In this document: positions 1-6,924 of the stretch, piece after piece | Layout of the letters: every line of letters begins with the position of its first letter | Numbering within the stretch: position 1 is the first letter of the stretch | NCBI GenBank assembly: GCA_004556655.1 | Contig: SFGF01000073.1 | Span: 1-16,261 of the forward strand | Length of the DNA: 16,261 bases | DNA from: Lachnospiraceae bacterium | GTDB taxonomy: Bacteria > Bacillota > Clostridia > Lachnospirales > Lachnospiraceae | Direction of reading: 5' to 3' | Notes under the pieces: generated by a model | What the model was told of the DNA's origin: nothing | Databases searched by the model: none | Seen by the model: only the letters and a program-made list of their open reading frames with translations | Position numbers and translations under genes: made by a program

Positions 1-33
1 AGACATATTATAATAGACTGAGATAGAATGTTT

Positions 34-68
34 AAGACGGTAGATTGGATTTGATCTGCCGTCTTTTT
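34..68 (+). terminator. Rho-independent terminator of an upstream gene
   Basis: A 12-bp stem (34-45 with 54-65, one G-U pair) closes an 8-base loop and runs into five T residues (64-68). It would end a transcript entering from the left, inside the mobile element, and so insulate xis-int from upstream element genes. Confidence 0.75.
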
Positions 69-113
69 GATGAAAAAATATTATGGAATATGGAAGGTGT
101 GATTAATATAAGT

Positions 114-320
114 ATGACAGAACTACAGATACCATGGTGGCAGAAATTCACTTTATCTGTGCAAGAAACAGCAAAATATTTTGGCTTTAGTGATAAAAAG
201 ATTAGAAAGATTATTGATGAACACGAAAACGATAATTTTGTTTTATGGAATGGTACAAGACCACGAATTAAAAGGCAGTTATTTGAGCAGTTTGTAAATG
301 AAAAATTAACAGATATATAA
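114..320 (+). CDS. xis: Tn916-type excisionase
   Basis: This is a 68-residue basic DNA-bending protein that would assist the integrase next door in excising the element. From memory of the family it resembles Tn916 Xis along its whole length: the opening IPWWQKFTLSVQETAKYF, the following winged-helix segment and the WNGTRPRIKRQLFEQF ending match the Xis pattern and size. I chose the ATG at 114 because it gives the usual length. The open frame runs back to 45, but residues before 114 do not look like Xis. The ribosome site is poor: GGAAGG lies 16 bases upstream, so an ATG at 90 stays possible. The gene ends 108 bases before the integrase. Expression is probably tied to element excision, which is inference. 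Confidence 0.85.
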   Translation: MTELQIPWWQKFTLSVQETAKYFGFSDKKIRKIIDEHENDNFVLWNGTRPRIKRQLFEQFVNEKLTDI

Positions 321-367
321 CAGCTGATTCATTGGTTAGCGGGATTTTCAATAGATTTTGAGGGCGA

Positions 368-395
368 AGTATGGTATATTAGATAATATCATACT
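368..395. promoter_or_regulatory. Hairpin or operator-like inverted repeat upstream of int
   Basis: A 10-bp inverted repeat (368-377 with 386-395, one G-T pair) surrounds an 8-base centre. No T-run follows, so it is not a standard terminator. It lies between xis and int and could be a protein-binding site or an mRNA structure affecting integrase expression. CTCTC at 400-404 could also pair with GAGAG at 417-421, which overlaps the integrase ribosome site. The function is unproven. Confidence 0.4.
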
Positions 396-428
396 GAGGC
401 TCTCTGTGAATGAAAGGAGAGAAGCGTA

Positions 429-1649
429 TTGTCGGAAGTTAGAAGAGACAATAAAAAACGTAGGTTATTAACTGGTGAGAGCCAAGATAAAGATGGAAGA
501 TATCGTTACAAATATTATGATGCATCTGGAAACAGAAAATCTGTATATAGTTGGAGATTGACAGATTCAGATCCATACCCAAAGGGAAAACGTAAGGATA
601 TTTCTTTAAGAGAGAAAGAAAAGAATATCAAAAAAGAATTAGAAGAAAATATTTGCTCGGATGGTGGGAATCTGACAGTATTGGAATTGGTGCAGAAATA
701 CATCAATCAAAAGAGAGGTGTAAAGCATAATACACAAGCAAATTATAATTTTGTTATCAATATCATCAAAAAAGAAGCATTTGGGGCAAAACGAATTGAT
801 ACAGTCAAATTATCAGATGCCAGAGAATGGTTGATTAAATTACAAGATGATGGCAGAGGATATAGCACTATCCATTCAGTACGTGGTGTAGTAAGACCGG
901 CTTTTCAAATGGCTGTAGACGATGAGATATTAAAGAAAAATCCATTTGAATTTCAGTTGGCAACAGTAGTAGTTAATGATAGTGTGACTAGAGAAGCGAT
1001 TACTAGAAAGCAAGAAAGAGATTTCTTGAGATTCATCAAAGAGGACAAGCATTTCTGCCAATATTACGATGCTATTTATATTTTGTTCAACACGGGACTG
1101 CGTATCTCTGAATTTGTAGGCTTAACAATATCTGATATTGAATTTGATAATCATAGGATTAAAGTCGATCATCAATTACAGAGAAAACGTAATATGGAAT
1201 ATGTTATTGAAACACCTAAGACAGAAAAGGGTGAAAGATATGTTCCTATGATGAATGACGTAGAGGAGTGTTTTAGAAGAATTATTGCGAATAGGAAGAA
1301 ACCGAAAGTTGAACCTATGATTGATGGTTATTGTGGTTTTTTATGCTTAGACAAAAATGAAATGCCTATGGTTGCTTTGCATTGGGAAAAATACTTTCAG
1401 CATATCAGAGAAAAGTATAATAGTATTTATAAAGTACAGATGCCGTGTATTACACCTCATGTATGCCGCCACACATTTTGTTCCAATAAAGCAAAATCTG
1501 GTATGAATCCTAAAACACTTCAGTACATTATGGGGCATAGTGATATTAGTGTCACTCTCAATACATACACACATTTACAGTTTGATGATGCTTTAGATGA
1601 GATGAAAAAACTATCATTAAAAGAGACAAAAAAAGTATGTAATGGGTAG
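429..1649 (+). CDS. int: Tyrosine recombinase (integrase), Tn916 family
   Basis: This enzyme cuts and rejoins the element ends with the chromosome during integration and excision. It has 406 residues, the usual size for Tn916 Int. The N-terminal part (about 1-75) matches the three-stranded arm-binding domain (KDGRYRYKY, VYSW). A SAM-like core-binding domain follows (about 83-175), then the catalytic domain. The catalytic set looks complete: R225 in TGLRISEF, K264 in ETPKTEKGER, H344 and R347 in PHVCRH, H370 in MGHSD, and the nucleophile Y380. The start is TTG at 429, with AAAGGAG at 413-419 placed 9 bases upstream. No in-frame ATG competes, and the sequence from this TTG aligns with the family N terminus. 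Translation may be kept low by the TTG start and the upstream hairpins. Nothing suggests that the gene is broken. Confidence 0.95.
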   Translation: MSEVRRDNKKRRLLTGESQDKDGRYRYKYYDASGNRKSVYSWRLTDSDPYPKGKRKDISLREKEKNIKKELEENICSDGGNLTVLELVQKYINQKRGVKHNTQANYNFVINIIKKEAFGAKRIDTVKLSDAREWLIKLQDDGRGYSTIHSVRGVVRPAFQMAVDDEILKKNPFEFQLATVVVNDSVTREAITRKQERDFLRFIKEDKHFCQYYDAIYILFNTGLRISEFVGLTISDIEFDNHRIKVDHQLQRKRNMEYVIETPKTEKGERYVPMMNDVEECFRRIIANRKKPKVEPMIDGYCGFLCLDKNEMPMVALHWEKYFQHIREKYNSIYKVQMPCITPHVCRHTFCSNKAKSGMNPKTLQYIMGHSDISVTLNTYTHLQFDDALDEMKKLSLKETKKVCNG

Positions 1650-1650
1650 T

Positions 1651-1687
1651 GGGCTAAAAATTTGAATTTAGGACAGAATTTAGCCCA
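1651..1687. repeat. Short inverted and direct repeats after int (possible integrase arm sites)
   Basis: GGGCTAAA (1651-1658) and TTTAGCCC (1679-1686) form an 8-bp inverted repeat. Within it lie two tandem 12-base units, 1664-1675 and 1676-1687, both starting GAATTTAG and matching at 10 of 12 positions. Tn916-type integrases bind short direct repeats just inside the element ends through their N-terminal domain, so these are candidates for such sites. The inverted repeat could instead be a weak terminator for int, but no T-run follows. Confidence 0.4.
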
Positions 1688-1825
1688 TTTGAAGGAAAAA
1701 TTATGCAAAGTTATTCCAAAATATGCTCAAAAAGGTGTACAAACACACTATCACAGAAATATAACAAAACTGTTGAAAGTGCTGAAAATACAGTAAAATC
1801 AAGCATTTTAGGAGGTTAATAATAG

Positions 1826-2299
1826 ATGATACGAGTACTTTTCATCTGCCACGGCAATATCTGCCGCAGCACCATGGCGCAGAGCGTCTTCACGCACTTA
1901 GTTAAGCAGCGCAACCTGGAATCTTATTTCGAGATTGATTCCGCCGCCACCAGCCGGGAGGAGATCGGCAATCCGCCTCACCATGGAACGGTAAACAAAT
2001 TACGGCAGGAAAGAATCCCGTTGATTCCCCATCGGGCCAGACAAATGACGCGGAGGGATTATGATTATTATGATTATCTGATCGGTATGGATACCTGGAA
2101 TATCCGGAATATGATCCGTATAGCCGGTGGGTCGGATGCACATAATAAGATATATAAACTGCTGACATTTGCGGGGAGTGAGAGAGATGTGGCGGATCCA
2201 TGGTATACGGGAGACTTCGAAGCAACTTATCGGGATGTGATGGAAGGCTGTACAGCTTTCCTCAAAAAATTGGAAACCCATATCCCGGAAGCAAAATAA
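1826..2299 (+). CDS. Low-molecular-weight protein tyrosine phosphatase
   Basis: This is a 157-residue cytoplasmic phosphatase of the LMW-PTP family, which removes phosphate from tyrosine on proteins through a cysteine intermediate. The N terminus carries the P-loop CHGNICRS (residues 8-15) with nucleophile C8 and R14. The general acid is D124 in the DPW motif (124-126), and the length is normal for the family. AGGAGG at 1810-1815 lies 10 bases before the ATG. Bacterial members can be linked to tyrosine-kinase control of polysaccharide export or act as housekeeping enzymes; no kinase or capsule gene is visible here. It is the first chromosomal gene after the mobile element and is richer in G and C than int. 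The insertion probably sits in its upstream region, which may have changed its promoter. Substrate unknown. Confidence 0.93.
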   Translation: MIRVLFICHGNICRSTMAQSVFTHLVKQRNLESYFEIDSAATSREEIGNPPHHGTVNKLRQERIPLIPHRARQMTRRDYDYYDYLIGMDTWNIRNMIRIAGGSDAHNKIYKLLTFAGSERDVADPWYTGDFEATYRDVMEGCTAFLKKLETHIPEAK

Positions 2300-2367
2300 T
2301 AAGGTATACTTTATAAAAGTTTAACACTAATTTCGAATAATTACACAAAAAAACGGTAGAATTTTAG

Positions 2368-2395
2368 TTGATTTTTTTATCTGTTTATGTATAAT
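2368..2395 (+). promoter_or_regulatory. Sigma-A type promoter of pckA
   Basis: TTGATT (2368-2373), a 16-base spacer and a perfect TATAAT (2390-2395) lie about 100 bases upstream of the pckA start. Transcription would begin near 2402, leaving a leader of about 94 bases. Confidence 0.75.
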
Positions 2396-2400
2396 TAGAG

Positions 2401-2425
2401 AAGAAGCGGCTAAACTGCGCTTCTT
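2401..2425 (+). promoter_or_regulatory. Hairpin at the 5' end of the pckA leader
   Basis: AAGAAGCG (2401-2408) pairs perfectly with CGCTTCTT (2418-2425) around a 9-base loop, starting almost exactly where transcription should begin. There is no T-run of terminator quality. A weaker second pairing (ATACC near 2433-2437 with GGTAT near 2460-2464) follows. A 5'-terminal stem of this kind could stabilise the mRNA; no known riboswitch is recognised. Confidence 0.4.
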
Positions 2426-2495
2426 TGTCGGGATACCTTGTCGTTTTTGGAATGACAGCGGTATTACTATAGAAAGAAAGAGGTTAGAGAATAAG

Positions 2496-4100
2496 ATGGC
2501 ACAGATTGATTTAACCAAATATGGCATTACCGGTACTACAGAAATTGTGTACAATCCTTCATTCGAATTATTATTTGAAGAAGAGACCAATCCGGCTCTT
2601 GAAGGCTATGAAAAAGGTCAGGTCAGCGAACTTGGCGCTGTGAACGTTATGACTGGTATTTATACAGGTCGTTCACCAAAAGACAAATATATCGTTATGG
2701 ATGAGAACTCCAAAGATACCGTATGGTGGACATCTGACGAGTACAAAAACGACAACCATCCTGCAACACAGGAAGCTTGGAATGCAGTAAAAGAAATTGC
2801 TCAGAAAGAGCTTTCTAACAAAAAACTGTATGTAGTAGATGCTTTCTGCGGAACAAACAAAGATACTCGTATGGGTATCCGTTTCATCGTTGAAGTTGCT
2901 TGGCAGGCTCACTTTGTAAAGAACATGTTCATCATTCCTACCGAAGAAGAACTGAAAGACTTTGAGCCGGATTTCGTTGTTTACAACGCATCCAAAGCTA
3001 AAGTTGAGAACTACAAAGAGCTGGGACTGAACTCCGAGACAGCAGTAGTATTCAATATTACAAGCCGTGAGCAGGTTATCATTAATACATGGTACGGCGG
3101 CGAGATGAAGAAAGGTATGTTCTCCATGATGAACTACTATCTGCCGCTGAAAGGCATTGCTTCTATGCATTGCTCTGCAAACACAGATATGAACGGCGAG
3201 AACACAGCAATCTTCTTCGGACTTTCCGGAACAGGAAAGACAACTCTGTCTACAGACCCGAAACGTCTTCTGATCGGTGATGATGAGCACGGCTGGGATG
3301 ACAACGGAGTATTCAACTTCGAAGGCGGTTGCTATGCAAAAGTAATCAACCTGGATAAAGAGTCTGAGCCGGATATCTACAATGCAATCAAACGTAATGC
3401 TCTTCTGGAAAACGTTACTCTGGATGAGAACGGAAAGATTGATTTCGCAGATAAGAGCGTAACAGAGAATACTCGTGTATCTTATCCGATTAACCATATT
3501 GAAAATATTGTACGTCCGGTATCTGCTGCACCGGCTGCTAAGAATGTTATCTTCCTGTCTGCAGATGCATTTGGCGTACTTCCGCCAGTATCTGTTCTGA
3601 CACCAGAGCAGACACAGTACTACTTCCTGTCCGGATTTACTGCAAAACTTGCAGGAACCGAGCGTGGAATTACAGAGCCTACTCCTACATTCTCCGCATG
3701 CTTTGGTCAGGCATTCCTGGAGCTGCATCCAACCAAATATGCAGAAGAGCTGGTTAAGAGAATGGAAAAGAGCGGAGCAAAAGCATACCTGGTAAATACA
3801 GGATGGAACGGAACAGGAAAACGTATCTCCATCAAAGATACTCGTGGAATCATTGATGCAATCCTGAATGGTGACATCAAGGACGCTCCAACCAAGAAGA
3901 TTCCATACTTCAACTTTGAAGTTCCGACCGAACTTCCGGGTGTTGATCCTGCTATTCTGGATCCTCGTGATACTTATGCAGATGCTGCTGAGTGGGAAGA
4001 AAAAGCAAAAGATCTGGCTGCAAGATTTATCAAGAACTTTGCTAAATACGAAGGAAATGAAGCTGGTAAAGCACTTGTTTCCGCTGGTCCGCAGATCTAA
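2496..4100 (+). CDS. pckA: Phosphoenolpyruvate carboxykinase (ATP)
   Basis: This cytoplasmic enzyme interconverts oxaloacetate plus ATP and PEP plus CO2 plus ADP (EC 4.1.1.49). In fermenting gut anaerobes it often runs toward CO2 fixation to oxaloacetate. It has 534 residues, the normal length. Visible motifs are the substrate-binding GRSPKDKY (58-65, R59), Y200 and K206 in the YGGEMKK segment, the metal ligand H225 in ASMHCSAN, the P-loop GLSGTGKT (242-249), the second nucleotide and metal motif GDDEHGW (261-267) and NTGWNGTGKR near the C terminus. These numbers sit about seven below the E. coli enzyme, consistent with ordinary alignment. AAAGAGG at 2477-2483 serves as a modest ribosome site. 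The gene is monocistronic, between its own promoter and terminator. Codon use is regular, with no sign of transfer. Confidence 0.98.
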   Translation: MAQIDLTKYGITGTTEIVYNPSFELLFEEETNPALEGYEKGQVSELGAVNVMTGIYTGRSPKDKYIVMDENSKDTVWWTSDEYKNDNHPATQEAWNAVKEIAQKELSNKKLYVVDAFCGTNKDTRMGIRFIVEVAWQAHFVKNMFIIPTEEELKDFEPDFVVYNASKAKVENYKELGLNSETAVVFNITSREQVIINTWYGGEMKKGMFSMMNYYLPLKGIASMHCSANTDMNGENTAIFFGLSGTGKTTLSTDPKRLLIGDDEHGWDDNGVFNFEGGCYAKVINLDKESEPDIYNAIKRNALLENVTLDENGKIDFADKSVTENTRVSYPINHIENIVRPVSAAPAAKNVIFLSADAFGVLPPVSVLTPEQTQYYFLSGFTAKLAGTERGITEPTPTFSACFGQAFLELHPTKYAEELVKRMEKSGAKAYLVNTGWNGTGKRISIKDTRGIIDAILNGDIKDAPTKKIPYFNFEVPTELPGVDPAILDPRDTYADAAEWEEKAKDLAARFIKNFAKYEGNEAGKALVSAGPQI

Positions 4101-4120
4101 TCAAGATATAAAGACAAAGA

Positions 4121-4152
4121 TAGCCCCGGGTGATTTTCGCCCGGGGTTATTC
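4121..4152 (+). terminator. Terminator after pckA
   Basis: A 12-bp GC-rich stem (4121-4132 with 4138-4149, two G-U pairs) with an ATTTT loop lies 20 bases after the pckA stop. The downstream T content is weak (TTCATTT), but the stem is strong. Confidence 0.8.
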
Positions 4153-4193
4153 ATTTCATGACAAAAGTTTCGGATAATTACAGGTATTTTGCA

Positions 4194-4222
4194 TTGACAA
4201 AAAATGCGATAGTTGGTAGAAT
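4194..4222 (+). promoter_or_regulatory. Near-consensus promoter of ilvNC
   Basis: A perfect TTGACA (4194-4199), a 17-base spacer and TAGAAT (4217-4222) predict a start near 4229 and a leader of about 50 bases. GCATT (4191-4195) and AATGC (4203-4207) form a small inverted repeat across the -35 box that a repressor could use. I see no T-box or attenuator between the promoter and ilvN. Confidence 0.8.
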
Positions 4223-4279
4223 TACTTTTAAAGTTGTTTGGCACATTACCAAGACAAAGTGAAAGTGGGTTGTAAAAAC

Positions 4280-4780
4280 ATGAAACAGAGAATTTTATCT
4301 ATTTTAGTAGACAACACAGCCGGTGTTTTGAGTCGGGTAGCGGGTCTTTTCAGTCGGAGAGGATATAATATTGACAGTTTAACTGTTGGAGTTACTGCTG
4401 ATCCCAGATATTCACGTATGACTGTTGTCTGCAGCGGAGATGATCAGGTACTGGATCAGATTACCAAGCAGTTAAATAAACTGGTTGATGTAAGACATAT
4501 TAAGATTTTGGAGCCGGATGCAAGTGTGATTCGTGAACTGATTCTTGTGAAAGTTCGTGTATCCAAAACAAACAGACAGAATGTAATTTCAATTGCAGAT
4601 ATTTTTAGAGCCAAAGTTATTGATGTGGCTTCTGATTCCATGGTACTGGAACTGACCGGTTCCAAGTCCAAACTGGAAGCATTTTTGGAATTGCTCAGTG
4701 ATAGCAATGAAATCCTGGAGCTTGCGAGAACAGGTGTAACAGGATTGACAAGAGGTTCAGATTACGTTCTGTTCCTGTAA
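4280..4780 (+). CDS. ilvN: Acetolactate synthase, small regulatory subunit
   Basis: This is the regulatory subunit of acetohydroxyacid synthase, the first common step of valine, leucine and isoleucine synthesis. It activates the catalytic subunit and carries valine feedback control. It has 166 residues: an N-terminal ACT domain (about 3-75) and a C-terminal ALS small-subunit domain (about 80-162). N12, G15 and N30 sit where E. coli IlvH has its valine-binding N11, G14 and N29, so feedback sensitivity is likely. I chose the ATG at 4280 because MKQRILSILVDNTAGVLSRV is the family N terminus. The open frame extends to a TTG at 4238 without homology. The ribosome site is weak (AAGTGGG). The catalytic subunit ilvB is not adjacent, which is unusual compared with ilvBN operons. 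ilvC follows after 67 bases, probably on the same transcript. Confidence 0.95.
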   Translation: MKQRILSILVDNTAGVLSRVAGLFSRRGYNIDSLTVGVTADPRYSRMTVVCSGDDQVLDQITKQLNKLVDVRHIKILEPDASVIRELILVKVRVSKTNRQNVISIADIFRAKVIDVASDSMVLELTGSKSKLEAFLELLSDSNEILELARTGVTGLTRGSDYVLFL

Positions 4781-4847
4781 TTTAAGCGTGCTAGAGGGAT
4801 TACCCCCTAACCATATAACAATACATAACTTAGGAGGAGCTAAGAAA

Positions 4848-5867
4848 ATGGCAAATAAAATTTATTACCAGGAAGATTGTAACTTATCTTTGCTGGAAGG
4901 AAAAACAATCGCAGTGATCGGCTATGGCAGCCAAGGACATGCACATGCGCTGAACGCAAAAGAGTCCGGATGTAATGTTATCATCGGTCTTTACGAAGGC
5001 AGCAAATCCTGGGCAAAAGCAGAAGCTCAGGGATTTAAAGTATATACTGCAGCAGAAGCTGCAAAAAGAGCAGATATTATCATGATCCTGATCAATGATG
5101 AACTGCAGGCTGATATGTACAAAAAAGATATCGAGCCAAACCTGGAAGAGGGAAACATGCTGATGTTCGCACATGGTTTCAACATTCATTTTGGATGTAT
5201 CACACCTCCGAAATACGTTGATGTAACCATGATCGCACCAAAAGGACCTGGACATACAGTAAGAAGCGAATATCAGGCAGGAAAAGGTGTTCCATGTCTG
5301 GTAGCTGTTCAGCAGGATGCAACCGGAAAAGCTCTGGATATGGCTCTGGCTTATGCACTGGCAATCGGTGGAGCAAGAGCAGGTGTTCTGGAGACCACAT
5401 TCCGTACCGAAACTGAGACAGACCTGTTTGGTGAGCAGGCAGTTCTTTGTGGTGGTGTTTGTGCTCTGATGCAGGCTGGTTTCGAAACTCTGTGCGAAGC
5501 AGGATATGATCCAAGAAACGCTTACTTTGAGTGTATCCATGAGATGAAACTGATCGTAGACCTGATTTATCAGTCTGGTTTCGAAGGAATGAGATATTCT
5601 ATCTCCAATACTGCTGAATATGGTGATTACATCACTGGACCGAAGATCATCACAGAAGATACAAAGAAAGCTATGAAGAAAATCCTTTCTGATATTCAGG
5701 ATGGTACATTTGCAAAAGAATTCCTTCTGGATATGTCTCCTGCAGGACGTCAGGTTCACTTCAAAGCTATGCGTAAACGTGCTGCTGAACATCCGTCAGA
5801 GATCGTCGGAAAAGAAGTACGTAAACTGTACAGCTGGAATGGCGAAGACAAACTGATCAATAACTAA
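4848..5867 (+). CDS. ilvC: Ketol-acid reductoisomerase, class I
   Basis: This enzyme converts 2-acetolactate or 2-aceto-2-hydroxybutyrate to the dihydroxy acid by a Mg-dependent alkyl shift and NAD(P)H reduction, the second step of valine and isoleucine synthesis. It has 339 residues, class I length. It shows the Rossmann motif GYGSQGHAHA (25-34), catalytic H109, metal ligands D192 and E196 in DLFGEQ, and E228 and E232 in the C-terminal knotted domain. The cofactor loop after beta-2 reads GLYEGSKSW (47-55). Position 49 is tyrosine where many NADPH enzymes have a basic residue, so cofactor preference is open. The ATG at 4848 has AGGAGG (4832-4837) 10 bases upstream; an in-frame GTG at 4788 precedes residues unlike the family. 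It is the last gene of the ilvNC unit. Confidence 0.98.
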   Translation: MANKIYYQEDCNLSLLEGKTIAVIGYGSQGHAHALNAKESGCNVIIGLYEGSKSWAKAEAQGFKVYTAAEAAKRADIIMILINDELQADMYKKDIEPNLEEGNMLMFAHGFNIHFGCITPPKYVDVTMIAPKGPGHTVRSEYQAGKGVPCLVAVQQDATGKALDMALAYALAIGGARAGVLETTFRTETETDLFGEQAVLCGGVCALMQAGFETLCEAGYDPRNAYFECIHEMKLIVDLIYQSGFEGMRYSISNTAEYGDYITGPKIITEDTKKAMKKILSDIQDGTFAKEFLLDMSPAGRQVHFKAMRKRAAEHPSEIVGKEVRKLYSWNGEDKLINN

Positions 5868-5899
5868 TCAGTGATTGATTTTTAATAACGATAAAAGAT

Positions 5900-5928
5900 A
5901 CCCCGGGGAACTCCTCGGGGTTATTTTT
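5900..5928. terminator. Terminator shared by the convergent ilvC and LysR genes
   Basis: A 9-bp stem (5900-5908 with 5913-5921, one G-U pair) and a 4-base loop lead into five T residues (5924-5928) on the plus strand. The minus-strand gene ends at 5937, and on that strand the same stem is followed by ATCTTTT, so the hairpin may work in both directions, more strongly for ilvC. Confidence 0.85.
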
Positions 5929-5936
5929 GTCAAAGA

Positions 5937-6812
5937 TTAAATGCGAAGAAAATTCTGGATCACCATATTATTCTGTTCTTCTTTTCTGTAAGCAAATCCA
6001 ATCTGCCGGGGTGCAAATTGAAGGTTCAGAGGAACCTGTACAAGCTCCCGGTTCTGTAGTTCTTCCTGAACAAATTCCCGTATGACGCAGGCAACACCAA
6101 GACTGATTTTGGCAAATTCTATCAGCAGATCCATGGTAGAAACTTCCAGTATGTGAGACAGTTCCATTCCCTGTTCCAGAAAAACATGATTGACGTATTG
6201 ACGTGTGATGTTTTCTTCATCCAGCATCATAAAAGTGGCTGTCTGATAAAAATCCTCCGTATCTGAACGTTGCTTCAGATGTTCCAGATAAGATTCTGTG
6301 GAAACAAAAATATCCTGAATAGACTGCAGTGGTTGAAAATAATAGTTTTTCTGAGCGGAAGGTTCACCTACGAGTCCTATATCAATTTTATTTTCATCCA
6401 GAAGTGCCAGTGTTTGATAAGTGGATTGACAGGCGATGGATATACGTACATGGGGATAAGAACTGATAAACCTCTGCAGATAGGGAAGGAGAATATATTT
6501 GCAGAGAGTAGTACTGACTCCGATCCGAAGCTGGGAAATGCCCAGGGCCTGACGTCGGGTAAGGGTTTTCTCGCCGGTATTCAATGCCTGAAAAGCCTTT
6601 TTAGTATATCCGTACAATAGTTCCCCTTCGGCAGTGAGAGTAACCCCTCTGGAATTTCGTTTGAAAAGAATAGTATTCAGATTGGTTTCCAGCTTACTGA
6701 TTGACTTACTGATAGCGGGCTGGCTGATGTATAGTTCTTTTGCTGCCTGTGAGATATTGCCTTTTTCAGCCACGATGTGAAAAATATAGTACAAAGAAAG
6801 GTTCTGTTCCAT
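5937..6812 (-). CDS. LysR-type transcriptional regulator, likely controlling leuCD
   Basis: This is a 291-residue LysR-family regulator. The N-terminal winged helix-turn-helix (about 1-60) is clear, with ISQAAKELYISQPAISKSIS and a following KRNSRGVTLTAEG segment. The rest (about 90-290) is the periplasmic-binding-like effector domain. The start has AGGAGG only 4 bases upstream (6817-6822 on the plus strand). The gene is divergent from leuC with a 112-base shared region that holds a LysR-type palindrome, so control of leuCD is the natural reading. A plausible effector is 2-isopropylmalate, the substrate of LeuCD and product of LeuA, but this is inference. Its 3' end faces ilvC, so an IlvY-like role for ilvC was considered; ilvC has a near-consensus promoter of its own and lies on the wrong side. 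The exact subfamily is not recognised. Confidence 0.93.
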   Translation of the reverse strand: MEQNLSLYYIFHIVAEKGNISQAAKELYISQPAISKSISKLETNLNTILFKRNSRGVTLTAEGELLYGYTKKAFQALNTGEKTLTRRQALGISQLRIGVSTTLCKYILLPYLQRFISSYPHVRISIACQSTYQTLALLDENKIDIGLVGEPSAQKNYYFQPLQSIQDIFVSTESYLEHLKQRSDTEDFYQTATFMMLDEENITRQYVNHVFLEQGMELSHILEVSTMDLLIEFAKISLGVACVIREFVQEELQNRELVQVPLNLQFAPRQIGFAYRKEEQNNMVIQNFLRI

Positions 6813-6825
6813 AAATCCTCCTGAT

Positions 6826-6840
6826 ATAACTATTAGTTAT
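6826..6840. promoter_or_regulatory. LysR-type operator (T-N11-A palindrome)
   Basis: ATAACTATTAGTTAT is a perfect palindrome with 7-base arms around a central T and contains the LysR family T-N11-A pattern (6827 to 6839). Its centre, 6833, is about 65 bases upstream of the predicted leuC start (near 6898), the classical place of a LysR recognition site. It also lies in the leader of the regulator's own transcript, which fits autorepression. Confidence 0.7.
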
Positions 6841-6866
6841 GACAAGTATATTTAATATGTATTAGT

Positions 6867-6896
6867 ATTATATCAGTAAGTGTGATACAATAGCAA
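6867..6896 (-). promoter_or_regulatory. Promoter of the LysR-type gene
   Basis: On the minus strand, TTGCTA (6896-6891), an 18-base spacer and a perfect TATAAT (6872-6867) preceded by TG plus one base (extended -10) predict a start near 6860. It overlaps the leuC promoter on the other strand. Confidence 0.65.
6883..6891 (+). promoter_or_regulatory. Extended -10 promoter of leuCD, poor -35
   Basis: TGATACAAT (6883-6891) is an extended -10 element. At the expected -35 position (6863-6868) the sequence is TAGTAT, a poor match, as expected for a promoter that needs an activator. The start would be near 6898, giving a 27-base leader. Confidence 0.6.
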
Positions 6897-6924
6897 CCAG
6901 AAAATAAACAGGAGGAACATAACA

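Larger units (their letters stand above)
1..1800 (+). mobile_element. Right end of a Tn916-type integrative element (partial, boundary approximate)
   Basis: The first 1.65 kb carries an excisionase and then a tyrosine integrase in the same order and sizes as the right end of Tn916 (Xis about 67 residues, Int about 405). This stretch is visibly richer in A and T than the following phosphatase gene. The right boundary must fall between the integrase stop (1649) and the ribosome site of the next gene (1810). I could not define the exact end, because the left end and the empty target are outside the window. The body of the element, including any conjugation genes, would lie upstream of base 1, so I cannot say whether it is a complete conjugative element or a remnant. 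Confidence 0.65.

Noticed and set aside
2673..3728. Long minus-strand open frame (351 codons) opposite pckA
   Set aside because: It is Cys-rich and low in similarity to anything known, lies wholly opposite the clearly coding pckA, and has no own ribosome site or promoter. It is a frame shadow.
4238..4279. N-terminal extension of ilvN from a TTG
   Set aside because: The extra 14 residues have no family match, and the ACT domain begins at the ATG at 4280.
4884..5792. Minus-strand open frame of 302 codons opposite ilvC
   Set aside because: Its composition (many Cys, Ser, Phe) is that of antisense translation of ilvC. No supporting signals are present.
6270..6620. Plus-strand open frame inside the LysR-type gene
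   Set aside because: It is the antisense shadow of a clear helix-turn-helix regulator, with no ribosome site.
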